Positions 1 through 6,511 are shown, numbered from the stretch's first letter. The stretch is 8,155 nucleotides of DNA from Bacteroidia bacterium (GCA_025356795.1 JANXRR010000624.1:1-8155), one strand, 5' to 3'. The notes: generated from the letters alone by a model not told the origin. Made by a program: numbers and translations.

Positions 1-171
1 CCACACCATGAAAGCAGATTTAAACCTCCTCAAGAACTAGCGGGCTTCACTAAAAATGATTGGCTTGAAATCACCCATGAAGTATTTGAAAATCTCTTTA
101 AGAAATCAGCTGTAAAGCGAACTAAGTTTGAAGGCTTGAAACGAAATATAAAATTTGTGAGTGATAAATAA
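1..171 (+). CDS. queG: Epoxyqueuosine reductase QueG, C-terminal fragment (5' truncated by window edge)
   Basis: Frame 1 is open from the first base to a TAA at 169-171, giving the last 56 residues of a protein whose start lies outside the window. The tail matches what I know of the C-terminus of QueG in Bacteroidota: a Phe-x-Pro-rich entry (RFKPPQEL), a 'T-x-x-DW-x-x-x-T-x-E-x-F' helix, then [15 protein letters not shown] close to the end, corresponding to the SAIRR...LRRN region of E. coli QueG. QueG is a cytosolic cobalamin- and iron-sulfur-dependent enzyme that reduces epoxyqueuosine to queuosine at tRNA position 34, the last step of queuosine synthesis. The catalytic parts and Fe-S cysteines are not in this window, so the call rests on the tail only. 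The stop is 4 bp before the next gene, suggesting cotranscription. It could be another protein with a similar tail, but the [13 protein letters not shown] signature is quite specific. Confidence 0.82.
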   Translation, partial: PHHESRFKPPQELAGFTKNDWLEITHEVFENLFKKSAVKRTKFEGLKRNIKFVSDK

Positions 172-175
172 TTCT

Positions 176-1468
176 ATGACCTTCAAAAAAAACTCACCAT
201 CATCTCATGGAATCAAGCGATACCTTAATGTAAACCGTTGGATCATTTTTATTGTCGTGGTCAGCTTGACTTCGCTTGCAGGTGAGATCATGAATGACAA
301 ATTTACGATGTTGGACTTTGAAGTGTATTATAAAACTGCATCACGAATGTTAGATCATTCCGAGTTATATAGTATTAAGGAAGACGGACATTACGTTTAT
401 AAATATTCTCCCGTTGCCGGATTACTCTTTATTCCGTTCGCTCTCATCAATTATACTGCGGCTTCCTTGCTTTATTGGCTATTCTTAACAGGGCTTCTCA
501 TTGCAGGGTTAAAAACATTTTTTAATGTACTGGAAAAATCAGACACTAGGGTTAAGCAAACTTCGATATCAACAATCTTGATTCTTGCAGTAGCCTCAGT
601 GGCAGTTCATATCCATCGCGAATGGCATTTGGGTCAAGTAAATATGCTGTTATTAATCAGTTATATCTTTCTTATCAATGCCTACAGAAGAAAGCAAACA
701 GTTTTATTTTCAACATTGCTAAGCATAAGTATTTTTATCAAACCTTTCGGGTTAATCTTTGTTCCTTATCTCATATTAAAAAAACAATGGAGCAAGATTT
801 CTTATTCATTGCTCTTTATAATTATACTGACCATATCACCTATTATCTTCTATCCATCACTGGATCAAGTTATACATCTTTATCAAAGTTGGCAAAATGA
901 ACTTGTGATTGAATTGAACTCTAAACAAAATTTATTGGCCGATGCCAACCACACTATATTTGCTGTGGTGGCTCGCTACACACCGTTAAAGTTTATACTC
1001 ACAACACCTATTGCCCAAAAAATTTATCAGTTAATTCTACTTGGAATAATAGGAACTAGCTTCCTCTTTTTTAGCCGAAGGCTGAGAAAAAAAGAATCGA
1101 GCCTAAAGGAATTTTCGTTTCTTGTAGCTCTTATACCATTGCTTGCATTCACTAGCGAAAACGCTTTTATCTTTGAACTGCCCACGATTATTATTCTAGT
1201 GTATTATTTTAATACACTTACTACCTTACAAAAGGTAATCCTTTCAATCGGTTGTTTACTGATAGGCGCAAATATTTATGACATTGTAGGTAGTGAAGTG
1301 AGTACTTTTCTTATCTCAATTTCCATTTATACGTTTGGCACGGTAATGTTATTGAGCATTTTAATGTTAAAGAAAAGTTGGGATCCTTTGGAGCGTTCAT
1401 CTAGTGTGGCTCACAGCACTTATGGATCAAGAATCACAACAAGGGCCGAGGCGGGAGACGATACATGA
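176..1468 (+). CDS. GT87-family polytopic membrane glycosyltransferase (DUF2029-like)
   Basis: A 430-residue hydrophobic protein with about ten membrane segments. From the ATG at 176, the family-like features are DFEVYY at about 47-52, where GT87 enzymes such as mycobacterial PimE place the catalytic aspartate; a YKYSPVAGLLFIPF stretch at about 75-88; HLGQVN at 151-156; and an IKPFGLIFVPYLIL segment near 188-202. These are the usual GT87 landmarks. The family transfers sugars, typically mannose from a polyprenyl-phosphate donor, to acceptors on the outer face of the inner membrane. The acceptor here is unknown. I chose ATG 176 over the upstream GTG at 161, which would overlap queG by 11 bp; ATG 176 sits 4 bp after the queG stop. 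There is no clear Shine-Dalgarno site, as usual in this phylum. The tail after the last membrane helix (SVAHSTYGSRITTRAEAGDDT) is short and hydrophilic. No other envelope glycan genes are adjacent, so the pathway cannot be assigned. Confidence 0.8.
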   Translation: MTFKKNSPSSHGIKRYLNVNRWIIFIVVVSLTSLAGEIMNDKFTMLDFEVYYKTASRMLDHSELYSIKEDGHYVYKYSPVAGLLFIPFALINYTAASLLYWLFLTGLLIAGLKTFFNVLEKSDTRVKQTSISTILILAVASVAVHIHREWHLGQVNMLLLISYIFLINAYRRKQTVLFSTLLSISIFIKPFGLIFVPYLILKKQWSKISYSLLFIIILTISPIIFYPSLDQVIHLYQSWQNELVIELNSKQNLLADANHTIFAVVARYTPLKFILTTPIAQKIYQLILLGIIGTSFLFFSRRLRKKESSLKEFSFLVALIPLLAFTSENAFIFELPTIIILVYYFNTLTTLQKVILSIGCLLIGANIYDIVGSEVSTFLISISIYTFGTVMLLSILMLKKSWDPLERSSSVAHSTYGSRITTRAEAGDDT

Positions 1469-1505
1469 TGAAAAGTAGATCTATACAAAAGGCTGTTTCA
1501 ATAAA

Positions 1506-3155
1506 TCATCGAGGCGCATTAACTGCGGGAAGTTCTAACACCACCACCGAAAATGCCGGAACCTTCACAGTAAGAATGCCATTTTCAATTTTTGCGTCCT
1601 TGAAAGGTTTAACGTTTACTTTGCTTGGATTTTCAAAAGTGTTGTGGTCATTTAATTTTTCAGAATTTAGAATTTTTCCAGTTACGCCATTGTAATTAGA
1701 ACCATAGAGGTGGATTACAATTTCCTGAGTTTTATTCGCATCAATATTTACCAATGAAACATGTGTAACCCCAGTATTAGTAACTGAGGCTGAAGCCGAC
1801 ACCGCAGGCAGTTGCTCTTTATTAAAAGTGTATGTCTCAGAAGTAATTGTGAGTGGAAGTAGTTTTGCATCTTGGTGCACGTTGTACATTTCCATAACGT
1901 GGTAGGTGGGCGTCAATATCATTTTTTCCTTATCAGTAAGTATAACAGATTGCAACACATTAATTGTTTGTGCAAGGTTGGCCATGCGAACACGGTCTGC
2001 ATGATTGTTAAATATATTCAATGTAACGCCTGCAATCATTGCGTCACGCATCGTATTTTGCTGATATAGAAACCCAGGATTTGTTCCCTTCTCAACATTA
2101 TACCATCCACCCCATTCATCAACAACCAACGCAATTTTTTTTCCGGGATCATATCGATCCATAATACTGCTATGGCGTGAAACCAGTTCTTCCATCTTTA
2201 GTGCAACTTGCATTGTTTTAAAATAATGTTCCTCAGCAAACTCGACCGCAGAACTTTTATTATTCCAATCAATTACTGAGTAATGATGCAAAGCGACACC
2301 GTCTAGCATTTGATGCGGTATATCACGCATCAACACTTCTGTCCAGTTGTAATCGGAAGAATTGGCACCAGAGGCAATCTTAAATAGTTTACCACTTGTT
2401 CCATCTGACATGAAAGTTGCATACTGTCTGTAAATGTTTGCATAATATTCAGCTTTCATATTTCCACCGCAGCCCCATGCCTCGTTACCAACTCCCCAAA
2501 ATTTAACTTTCCAGGAAGTTTGCTTTCCGTTTTCAGCACGAAGTTTCGACATCGGGCTTTCACCTTGAAAATTGGTGTACTGCACCCAGTCGGCCAATTC
2601 TTGAACAGTTCCACTTCCAACATTTCCAGAGAGGTAAGGTTCTGTTTCTAATAGTTCACACATATTCAAAAAATCGTGTGTCCCAAAACTGTTGTCTTCT
2701 GTAATTCCTCCCCACCACTGATTGACTATAGTTGGTCTTTTAGCCTTGGGTCCGATGCCATCCTTCCAGTGGTATGTATCAGCAAAACATCCGCCTGGCC
2801 AGCGGAGGTTTGGGATTTTTAATTTTTTTAGCGCGTCAATCACATCTTTTCGAACGCCATTTATATTCGGTATTTTTGTGTCGCTTTCTCCCACGTAAAA
2901 TCCGCCATAAATACATCGGCCTAGGTGTTCAGCAAAATGGCCGTAAATATGCTTGCTAATAATAATCTTCGGATTATCTGCTTGTATTGTAATTATATTG
3001 GACTTCTGGGAAAACCCAGAAAATGCAAACAGTGAACTTAAAACTATTAATAGAATTATTCTGGTTATGGGTATGCGTATTTTTTTAAGAGGCAGCTTGA
3101 TGTTGAAACCTTTAGGATAGCTGAGCACAAACAATTTAAAATTAGATATCTGCAT
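1506..3155 (-). CDS. Secreted alpha-L-arabinofuranosidase, glycoside hydrolase family 51
   Basis: A 549-residue enzyme that should release terminal alpha-L-arabinofuranosyl units from arabinan, arabinoxylan or related oligosaccharides. GH51 landmarks are in order: IYGHFAEHLGRCIYGG (70-85), LRWPGGCFADTYHWKDGIGP (117-136), NQWWGG with GTHDF (145-162), the acid/base motif GVGNEAWGCGG with Glu225, HHYS (290-293), and the nucleophile motif VVDEWGGWY with Glu347. NIFNNHADRVRMANLAQ (380-396) is also typical. A beta domain fills residues 430-549. The N-terminus is a signal peptide with a hydrophobic core at about 32-46 and a likely signal peptidase I cut before Gln50 (GFS|QKSN), pointing to export to the periplasm or beyond. 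The pre-core region is unusually long (about 31 residues, basic); the only other possible starts are TTG at residue 8 and GTG at residue 10, so ATG 3155 is kept. It stands alone, with no SusC/SusD pair or regulator nearby, and converges on the glycosyltransferase with 37 bp between stops. Confidence 0.94.
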   Translation of the reverse strand: MQISNFKLFVLSYPKGFNIKLPLKKIRIPITRIILLIVLSSLFAFSGFSQKSNIITIQADNPKIIISKHIYGHFAEHLGRCIYGGFYVGESDTKIPNINGVRKDVIDALKKLKIPNLRWPGGCFADTYHWKDGIGPKAKRPTIVNQWWGGITEDNSFGTHDFLNMCELLETEPYLSGNVGSGTVQELADWVQYTNFQGESPMSKLRAENGKQTSWKVKFWGVGNEAWGCGGNMKAEYYANIYRQYATFMSDGTSGKLFKIASGANSSDYNWTEVLMRDIPHQMLDGVALHHYSVIDWNNKSSAVEFAEEHYFKTMQVALKMEELVSRHSSIMDRYDPGKKIALVVDEWGGWYNVEKGTNPGFLYQQNTMRDAMIAGVTLNIFNNHADRVRMANLAQTINVLQSVILTDKEKMILTPTYHVMEMYNVHQDAKLLPLTITSETYTFNKEQLPAVSASASVTNTGVTHVSLVNIDANKTQEIVIHLYGSNYNGVTGKILNSEKLNDHNTFENPSKVNVKPFKDAKIENGILTVKVPAFSVVVLELPAVNAPR

Positions 3156-3282
3156 TTTATTTTACATTAATACGAGTTCAATTTTGACCAAGGTATTGTT
3201 GGCCTTAACTATGTTAAAAATACACTTTAAAAATTATAAATGAATGCAGGCTTTACTGTTAAATGCGAATGTAGCGAAAAAC
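3156..3282. other. 127-bp intergenic region between the MurNAc operon end and the arabinofuranosidase start
   Basis: This is the longest non-coding gap in the window. It must hold the 3' end of the five-gene operon and the promoter of the arabinofuranosidase, both on the minus strand. It is very AT-rich. On the minus strand TACCTTGG (3195-3188) is one base off the Bacteroidota -7 element TAnnTTTG, with a poor TTTT at 3219-3216 twenty bases upstream; it would give a leader of roughly 27 nt. I treat this as a weak candidate only. An 8-bp direct repeat TTAAAAAT occurs at 3214-3221 and 3227-3234, probably by base composition. The only hairpin I could find is a 4-bp stem (CCAA 3188-3191 with TTGG 3199-3202), too weak to call a terminator. 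No short ORF with support. Confidence 0.5.
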
Positions 3283-3849
3283 TCAACTCAGCCTTCTTAG
3301 AATTAGCTGACTTACGAGCGAGTAGAATTTCAATGGGTGCAGCGTTCGCCAAACATTGATCTGCAAGGTGCCGCCCATGTTTATGTACTGATCTAAATGA
3401 TACTTGCGGAATTCATCTAAAATAAAAGTGGGGAAATTGACTGCGGCAATCCAACCCTCTCCACTATTTTCAAACCACTCTTCATAATACGAATCATCGG
3501 AGCCATGGAAGTTCATGATGTTTTCACCGATAAGAATAAACTTATTGATTCCCTGTGCTTCAAGTGGTTCAAGTAGATTTCTTCGCATAAGCATAATGTC
3601 ATTGGTAATTGCATCATTCCATTCGCCAAGAAACTCAATTATTGTAAACCCTTCTTCATAATCTGTAAAAAGGATTTTAACATATATTGTATCGGATTCT
3701 ATTGAATCCCAACCTGGATCGATATAAAAACCATAAATGGTATCCTGATAAAGGTTGTAGTTATATTCTTTCCCAAAAAAGGGTGATCGCTCGTCATTGG
3801 CCGAGTCGTAGTATTTGATCCAGTTGTAATATGGTTCAATATCATGCAT
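3283..3849 (-). CDS. Conserved-looking protein of unknown function, last gene of the MurK-MurQ operon
   Basis: A 188-residue soluble protein I cannot assign to a named family. It has no signal peptide or membrane segment. It is rich in aromatic and acidic residues. The middle alternates hydrophobic strands with polar helices: YVKILFTDYEEGFTIIEFLG at 56-75, EWNDAITNDIMLMRRNLLEPL at 76-96, then KFILIGENIMNFHGSDDSYYEEW at 103-125 and GWIAAVNF at 132-139, ending in WRTLHPLKFYSLV (167-179). The strand-helix-strand order resembles a small alpha/beta domain, vaguely like STAS or SpoIIAA-like folds, but that is only an impression. Tyr-Tyr-Glu-Glu-Trp and the Asn-Phe-His-Gly-Ser-Asp-Asp stretch look like functional-site candidates. 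Its ATG (3849-3847) overlaps the end of murQ by 8 bp (ATGCATGA), so it is almost certainly translated by coupling to murQ. A role linked to MurNAc recycling or its regulation is inferred from position only. Confidence 0.75.
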   Translation of the reverse strand: MHDIEPYYNWIKYYDSANDERSPFFGKEYNYNLYQDTIYGFYIDPGWDSIESDTIYVKILFTDYEEGFTIIEFLGEWNDAITNDIMLMRRNLLEPLEAQGINKFILIGENIMNFHGSDDSYYEEWFENSGEGWIAAVNFPTFILDEFRKYHLDQYINMGGTLQINVWRTLHPLKFYSLVSQLILRRLS

Positions 3850-4651
3850 GAAGCTTAATTGAATCCACAGCCTTTCTTACACTTCCATATTTTTTAAGAA
3901 GCTGGTGCGCATCATTGTAATCAATTTTCAGCTCATCCATAATCATGCGTGTGCCGCGGTCAACCAGTTTTTGGTTGGATAACTGCATATCCACCATTTT
4001 GTTTCCCTTTATTTTTCCCATCTTAACCATTACGGAAGTTGATATCATGTTGAGCACCAGCTTTTGTGCGGTGCCCGCCTTCATGCGTGTGCTGCCAGTT
4101 ACAAACTCTGCACCGGTAACAACTGCAATAGGAAAATCGACAAGCTTTGCTAACTCCGTGTTTTCATTGCACACAATGCATCCTGTGGCTATTCCCATTT
4201 CGCGTGCTTTTTGTACACCTCCAATTACATAGGGCGTTCTTCCGGATGCCGCAATGCCTATTACCACATCCAATTCATGAATGCTATATTTTTTTAAATC
4301 GACCCATGCCTGTTTTGTATCGTCTTCAGCATTTTCAACTGCTTTTCGAATGGCGGCATCACCGCCTGCAATTAACCCAATTACATTTCCATGATCAACA
4401 CCATAGGTTGGTGGAATTTCAGAAGCATCTACCACGCCTAATCTTCCACTGGTGCCAGCGCCAATATAAAACAGCCTACCTCCTTTTAACATTCTGTCTA
4501 CAATAGCGTTTACCAGCAATTCGATCTGCGGGATTGCATTGGCAACAGAAGTGGCTACTGTTTGATCTTCTTTGTTAATGTTGATCAACAAATCATGCAC
4601 ACTCATTTGCTCGAGGTGGTTATAGCTTGAGGGCGACTCGGTGGTATTCAT
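3842..4651 (-). CDS. murQ: N-acetylmuramic acid 6-phosphate etherase MurQ
   Basis: A cytosolic lyase that removes D-lactate from MurNAc-6-phosphate to give GlcNAc-6-phosphate, the committed step of MurNAc recycling. The 269-residue length fits the family (about 270-300). The SIS sugar-phosphate isomerase fold is visible: RLFYIGAGTSGRLGVVDASE at 59-78, IPPTYG at 79-84, IAGGDAA (94-100), AVENAEDD (104-111), VVIGIAASGRTPYVIGG (129-145), and VTGSTRMKAGTAQKLVLNM (184-202). Glu78 in DASEIPPT aligns with catalytic Glu83 of E. coli MurQ; by spacing Glu109 would match Glu114. The N-terminus begins with the usual TES and reaches 'LLININKEDQTV', confirming the start. It begins 6 bp after the kinase gene, which supplies its substrate, and overlaps the downstream unknown gene by 8 bp. 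GlcNAc-6-P would then go to NagA and NagB, which are not in this window. No gene for a MurNAc importer is visible either. Confidence 0.96.
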   Translation of the reverse strand: MNTTESPSSYNHLEQMSVHDLLININKEDQTVATSVANAIPQIELLVNAIVDRMLKGGRLFYIGAGTSGRLGVVDASEIPPTYGVDHGNVIGLIAGGDAAIRKAVENAEDDTKQAWVDLKKYSIHELDVVIGIAASGRTPYVIGGVQKAREMGIATGCIVCNENTELAKLVDFPIAVVTGAEFVTGSTRMKAGTAQKLVLNMISTSVMVKMGKIKGNKMVDMQLSNQKLVDRGTRMIMDELKIDYNDAHQLLKKYGSVRKAVDSIKLHA

Positions 4652-4657
4652 GATGGT

Positions 4658-5503
4658 TTAACTGACGTCTTTTTGATGGAACAATGTTAATCCGGCAATG
4701 GGTCCTTCTAAAATATTTTTTACAGTTATGCCTTTATCATTCGCGACTTGTCTTAATATGTTGCTGAAGTAAAAAGCTACTGAACCAGTAAAATGCACTT
4801 TTAAGTTTTGATAGTTCTCGTATCTCATGATGTTGTTCTCATAAAAATCGGAGAAGCCTTTGTACACCAGTTGGTGGCAATATGGCTCCTGTATATGCTG
4901 AAAAATAAATTTCATAAAACTTGCTAAGAATGCTCCTGGCTTTTCTTGCTGATATACTTTCTCCAACACTTCTTCGCGCGTCCAAGGAAAACGTTCATGA
5001 AATTGCTTCGCCAGTTGTTCTGGGATATTAAATCTGAAATAATCGAAAATAAATTGTTTGCCTATGTACGTGCCCGATCCTTCATCGGCTAAAATCCAAC
5101 CTAAGTTGGCCACGTTATCAATAATCTTTTCTCCATCATAGAGGCAACTATTCGAGCCTGTTCCTAATATGCAGGCTATGCCAGGTTCATTGCCACATAA
5201 TGCTCGGGCGGCAGCTAGTAAATCCCAGCCTACTTCAATTTCAGCTGCTTTAAAATGTTCTAAGAAGGCTGCTTTAATTACTTCCTGATTTTTTACTGAA
5301 GAAACTCCAGTTCCGTAAAAAAAAATCTTGGTTACCGGCTCATGTATCTGCGGAAGCAACACTTGCTCAATGTTAGTTTTCAAATCAATGATAGGCTGGT
5401 AGTATGGATTAAAGCCAGGGCAGTGGGCTTGTTCTATTTTGCCATTTTTTGCGAGTAACCGCCAGTCGATTTTGGATCCGCCACTGTCTGCTATTAAAAT
5501 CAT
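4658..5503 (-). CDS. murK: BadF/BcrA-type amino-sugar kinase, probable MurNAc (and/or GlcNAc) kinase MurK
   Basis: A 281-residue ASKHA-fold ATP-dependent kinase. Motifs: first phosphate loop ADSGGSKIDW (5-14), the GWDLLAAARAL segment with the likely catalytic base Asp94, second phosphate loop ILGTGSNS (112-119), a GWILADEGSGTYIGK stretch (135-149), the adenosine-side motif FTGSVAFYF (238-246), and EGPIAGL (266-272). This pattern is that of the BadF/BadG/BcrA/BcrD family, which includes eukaryotic GlcNAc kinase and the MurNAc/GlcNAc kinase MurK of Clostridium acetobutylicum and Tannerella forsythia. The next gene, 6 bp downstream, is murQ, whose substrate is MurNAc-6-phosphate, so phosphorylation of MurNAc is the most economical role; GlcNAc kinase activity is also possible. 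A kinase is needed here because no MurP-type PTS importer is seen. The gene lies 4 bp downstream of the heme-protein gene. A run of nine A (5317-5325, T on the coding strand) sits inside it; the frame is intact. Confidence 0.87.
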   Translation of the reverse strand: MILIADSGGSKIDWRLLAKNGKIEQAHCPGFNPYYQPIIDLKTNIEQVLLPQIHEPVTKIFFYGTGVSSVKNQEVIKAAFLEHFKAAEIEVGWDLLAAARALCGNEPGIACILGTGSNSCLYDGEKIIDNVANLGWILADEGSGTYIGKQFIFDYFRFNIPEQLAKQFHERFPWTREEVLEKVYQQEKPGAFLASFMKFIFQHIQEPYCHQLVYKGFSDFYENNIMRYENYQNLKVHFTGSVAFYFSNILRQVANDKGITVKNILEGPIAGLTLFHQKDVS

Positions 5504-5507
5504 AAGG

Positions 5508-5744
5508 TTATTTTAGTTTGCCAATCGGCTCAAATTTATCAAAAACATTTTCATTATGTGGTGCATCGGCCAGTTGGTCTGTTAAATCTTGACCTGCCCA
5601 GTGCTCATAATGTTTGCCATCGCGCCATAAACGCGAGCTGGTAACTTCATAAATGAGCCCTCGAAAGGCAATCCAAATCTGTGGCTTGTCTTGCCCATTG
5701 CGCAACGCCAATTGCGACTTGGTATATTCCTGAAGTACTTTCAC
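5508..5744 (-). CDS. Small cytochrome b5/MAPR-like heme- or steroid-binding domain protein
   Basis: A 78-residue stand-alone domain. The pattern matches predicted heme/steroid-binding proteins of the COG4892 type and the cytochrome b5 fold: YTKSQLALRNGQ (7-18), an IWIAFRGLIYEVTSS core (23-37), W40-RDGKHYEHWAGQDLT (40-55), APHNENVF (61-68), and a closing FEPIGKLK. Candidate heme ligands are His45, Tyr46, His48 and His63. No signal peptide or membrane helix, so it is probably cytosolic unless anchored by partners. Start is GTG at 5744, overlapping the RDD stop as GTGA; no ATG lies between it and the domain, and a later start would cut the first conserved segment. It therefore depends on the upstream gene for translation. 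What electrons or ligands it carries is unknown; MAPR-type proteins assist heme enzymes or bind heme without electron transfer. Its place in a MurNAc-recycling operon is unexplained. Confidence 0.85.
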   Translation of the reverse strand: MKVLQEYTKSQLALRNGQDKPQIWIAFRGLIYEVTSSRLWRDGKHYEHWAGQDLTDQLADAPHNENVFDKFEPIGKLK

Positions 5745-6448
5745 AGGTTAGAGGTTAGATAATGATAATCCTTTAAAACAGTGTGTAAAAATTGTGAGGG
5801 CGAAAGATCGGATTGAATGCCATGAAGCCTCTTCAGTTTATCTGCCAATAAATAAATTGGCCTATCATTTCCTAATTGAACATTAACATCGAGCGCTTCT
5901 TGTATTACAGAAATATCTCTATCACTCAAATTCATAACCTGAGGAAACGATGGCGTATAATTTTGATGAAGGCCTTCGAGTATTTTTTGACTGGTAACAG
6001 TAGGTGTGTTAGCTAGTTTAACAACCGTTGTACCTGCAGCCAAATCGCCCAACCGTTGACTATTTTTAGTGAGTAAGATAAAAGTAATAGCTATTGAGCC
6101 GCTCAATACAATATCAACAGGCCACAAAATAAAACGCATAATGTAATTGGCAATGGTGGGCGAAGCCCCGTCTAACCTAACAACTTTTATTTTCATAGCC
6201 CGCTTGCCTGGCGACTGGCCGTTCATGATGATTTCAAAAATAAGATTGTAGAAAAATACGGGTAGATAAATTAGAATGGATGTCCATGTGGTGACTAAAT
6301 TTAGATTGTAGAAAATGACAAATGTTAAAATCAAATAGGCAATGAAAATGAAGAGATCTAAAATAAAAGCTAAAACCCTATCGAATAGCCCGGCCAGCGG
6401 ATACCCGATCAAAACATTTTGAGTAGTGCGTACATTTATGGTTTGCAT
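5741..6448 (-). CDS. RDD-family integral membrane protein, first gene of the operon
   Basis: A 235-residue protein with the RDD signature. Arg24 and Asp31 lie in the first helix (GLFDRVLAFILDLFIFIAY), then a second helix (57-74), the GQSPGKRAMKIKVVRLDG loop (77-94), a third hydrophobic stretch (about 103-127), and RLGDLAAGTTVV (132-143). The RDD domain is therefore residues 1 to about 145. The remaining 90 residues are a soluble C-terminal extension with no family I recognise, containing SDRDISVIQEALDVNVQLG and DRPIYLLADKLKRLHG. RDD proteins are widespread inner-membrane proteins of mostly unknown function; some have been linked to ion antiport. In Bacteroidota they often neighbour SpoIIM, DUF4129, MoxR and DUF58 genes, and a SpoIIM-like gene lies about 1.3 kb away on the other strand. 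It overlaps the downstream GTG start by 4 bp. A promoter candidate lies just upstream. Confidence 0.88.
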   Translation of the reverse strand: MQTINVRTTQNVLIGYPLAGLFDRVLAFILDLFIFIAYLILTFVIFYNLNLVTTWTSILIYLPVFFYNLIFEIIMNGQSPGKRAMKIKVVRLDGASPTIANYIMRFILWPVDIVLSGSIAITFILLTKNSQRLGDLAAGTTVVKLANTPTVTSQKILEGLHQNYTPSFPQVMNLSDRDISVIQEALDVNVQLGNDRPIYLLADKLKRLHGIQSDLSPSQFLHTVLKDYHYLTSNL

Positions 6449-6472
6449 AGACGATTCGATCCATTAACTTTC
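6442..6472 (+). promoter_or_regulatory. Candidate promoter for the M19 dipeptidase gene
   Basis: TTTG (6442-6445) followed 19 bp later by TAACTTTC (6465-6472) fits the Bacteroidota TTTG-N19-TAnnTTTG form with one mismatch in the last base. Transcription would begin near 6479, about 19 nt before the ATG at 6498. The TTTG sits next to the divergent RDD start codon, in its second codon region. No other site in this short gap fits as well. Confidence 0.35.
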
Positions 6473-6477
6473 TGATT

Positions 6478-6511
6478 CAAATATAACCTCAAAACCTATG
6501 ACTATAGTAAA
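6478..6511 (-). promoter_or_regulatory. Candidate promoter for the RDD-heme protein-murK-murQ operon
   Basis: On the minus strand TATATTTG (6485-6478) is an exact match to the Bacteroidota -7 element TAnnTTTG. A poorer -33 element, TTTA (6511-6508), lies 22 bp upstream. Transcription would start near 6472, giving a leader of about 24 nt before the RDD ATG at 6448. The -33 part falls inside the first codons of the divergent dipeptidase gene. Consensus knowledge is established for the phylum; use of this site is inference. Confidence 0.4.

Noticed and set aside
161..175. GTG at 161 as start of the GT87 gene
   Set aside because: It would overlap the queG end by 11 bp; ATG 176 is in frame, just after the queG stop, and loses no conserved residue.
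622..900. 92-aa open frame inside the GT87 gene in another frame
   Set aside because: Out-of-frame shadow of a membrane protein gene with clear GT87 landmarks.
1469..1505. Bidirectional terminator between the convergent GT87 and GH51 genes
   Set aside because: No stable stem with a flanking T or A run was found in the 37-bp gap.
1465..1695. Plus-strand open frame starting ATGATG at the end of the glycosyltransferase gene (76 aa)
   Set aside because: It lies almost entirely antisense to the well-supported GH51 gene, whose C-terminal domain occupies this stretch; the product has no recognisable features.
3186..3206. Hairpin CCAA/TTGG as the terminator of the murQ operon
   Set aside because: The stem is only 4 bp with a 7-nt loop and no T tract follows it.
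3945..4506. Two plus-strand open frames opposite murQ (95 and 119 aa)
   Set aside because: Antisense shadows of murQ, which has full family motifs; their products are low-complexity and show no domain.
5745..5758. Perfect 7-bp tandem repeat AGGTTAG x2 at the end of the RDD gene
   Set aside because: Only two short copies inside coding sequence; too short to suggest a functional repeat or recombination site.
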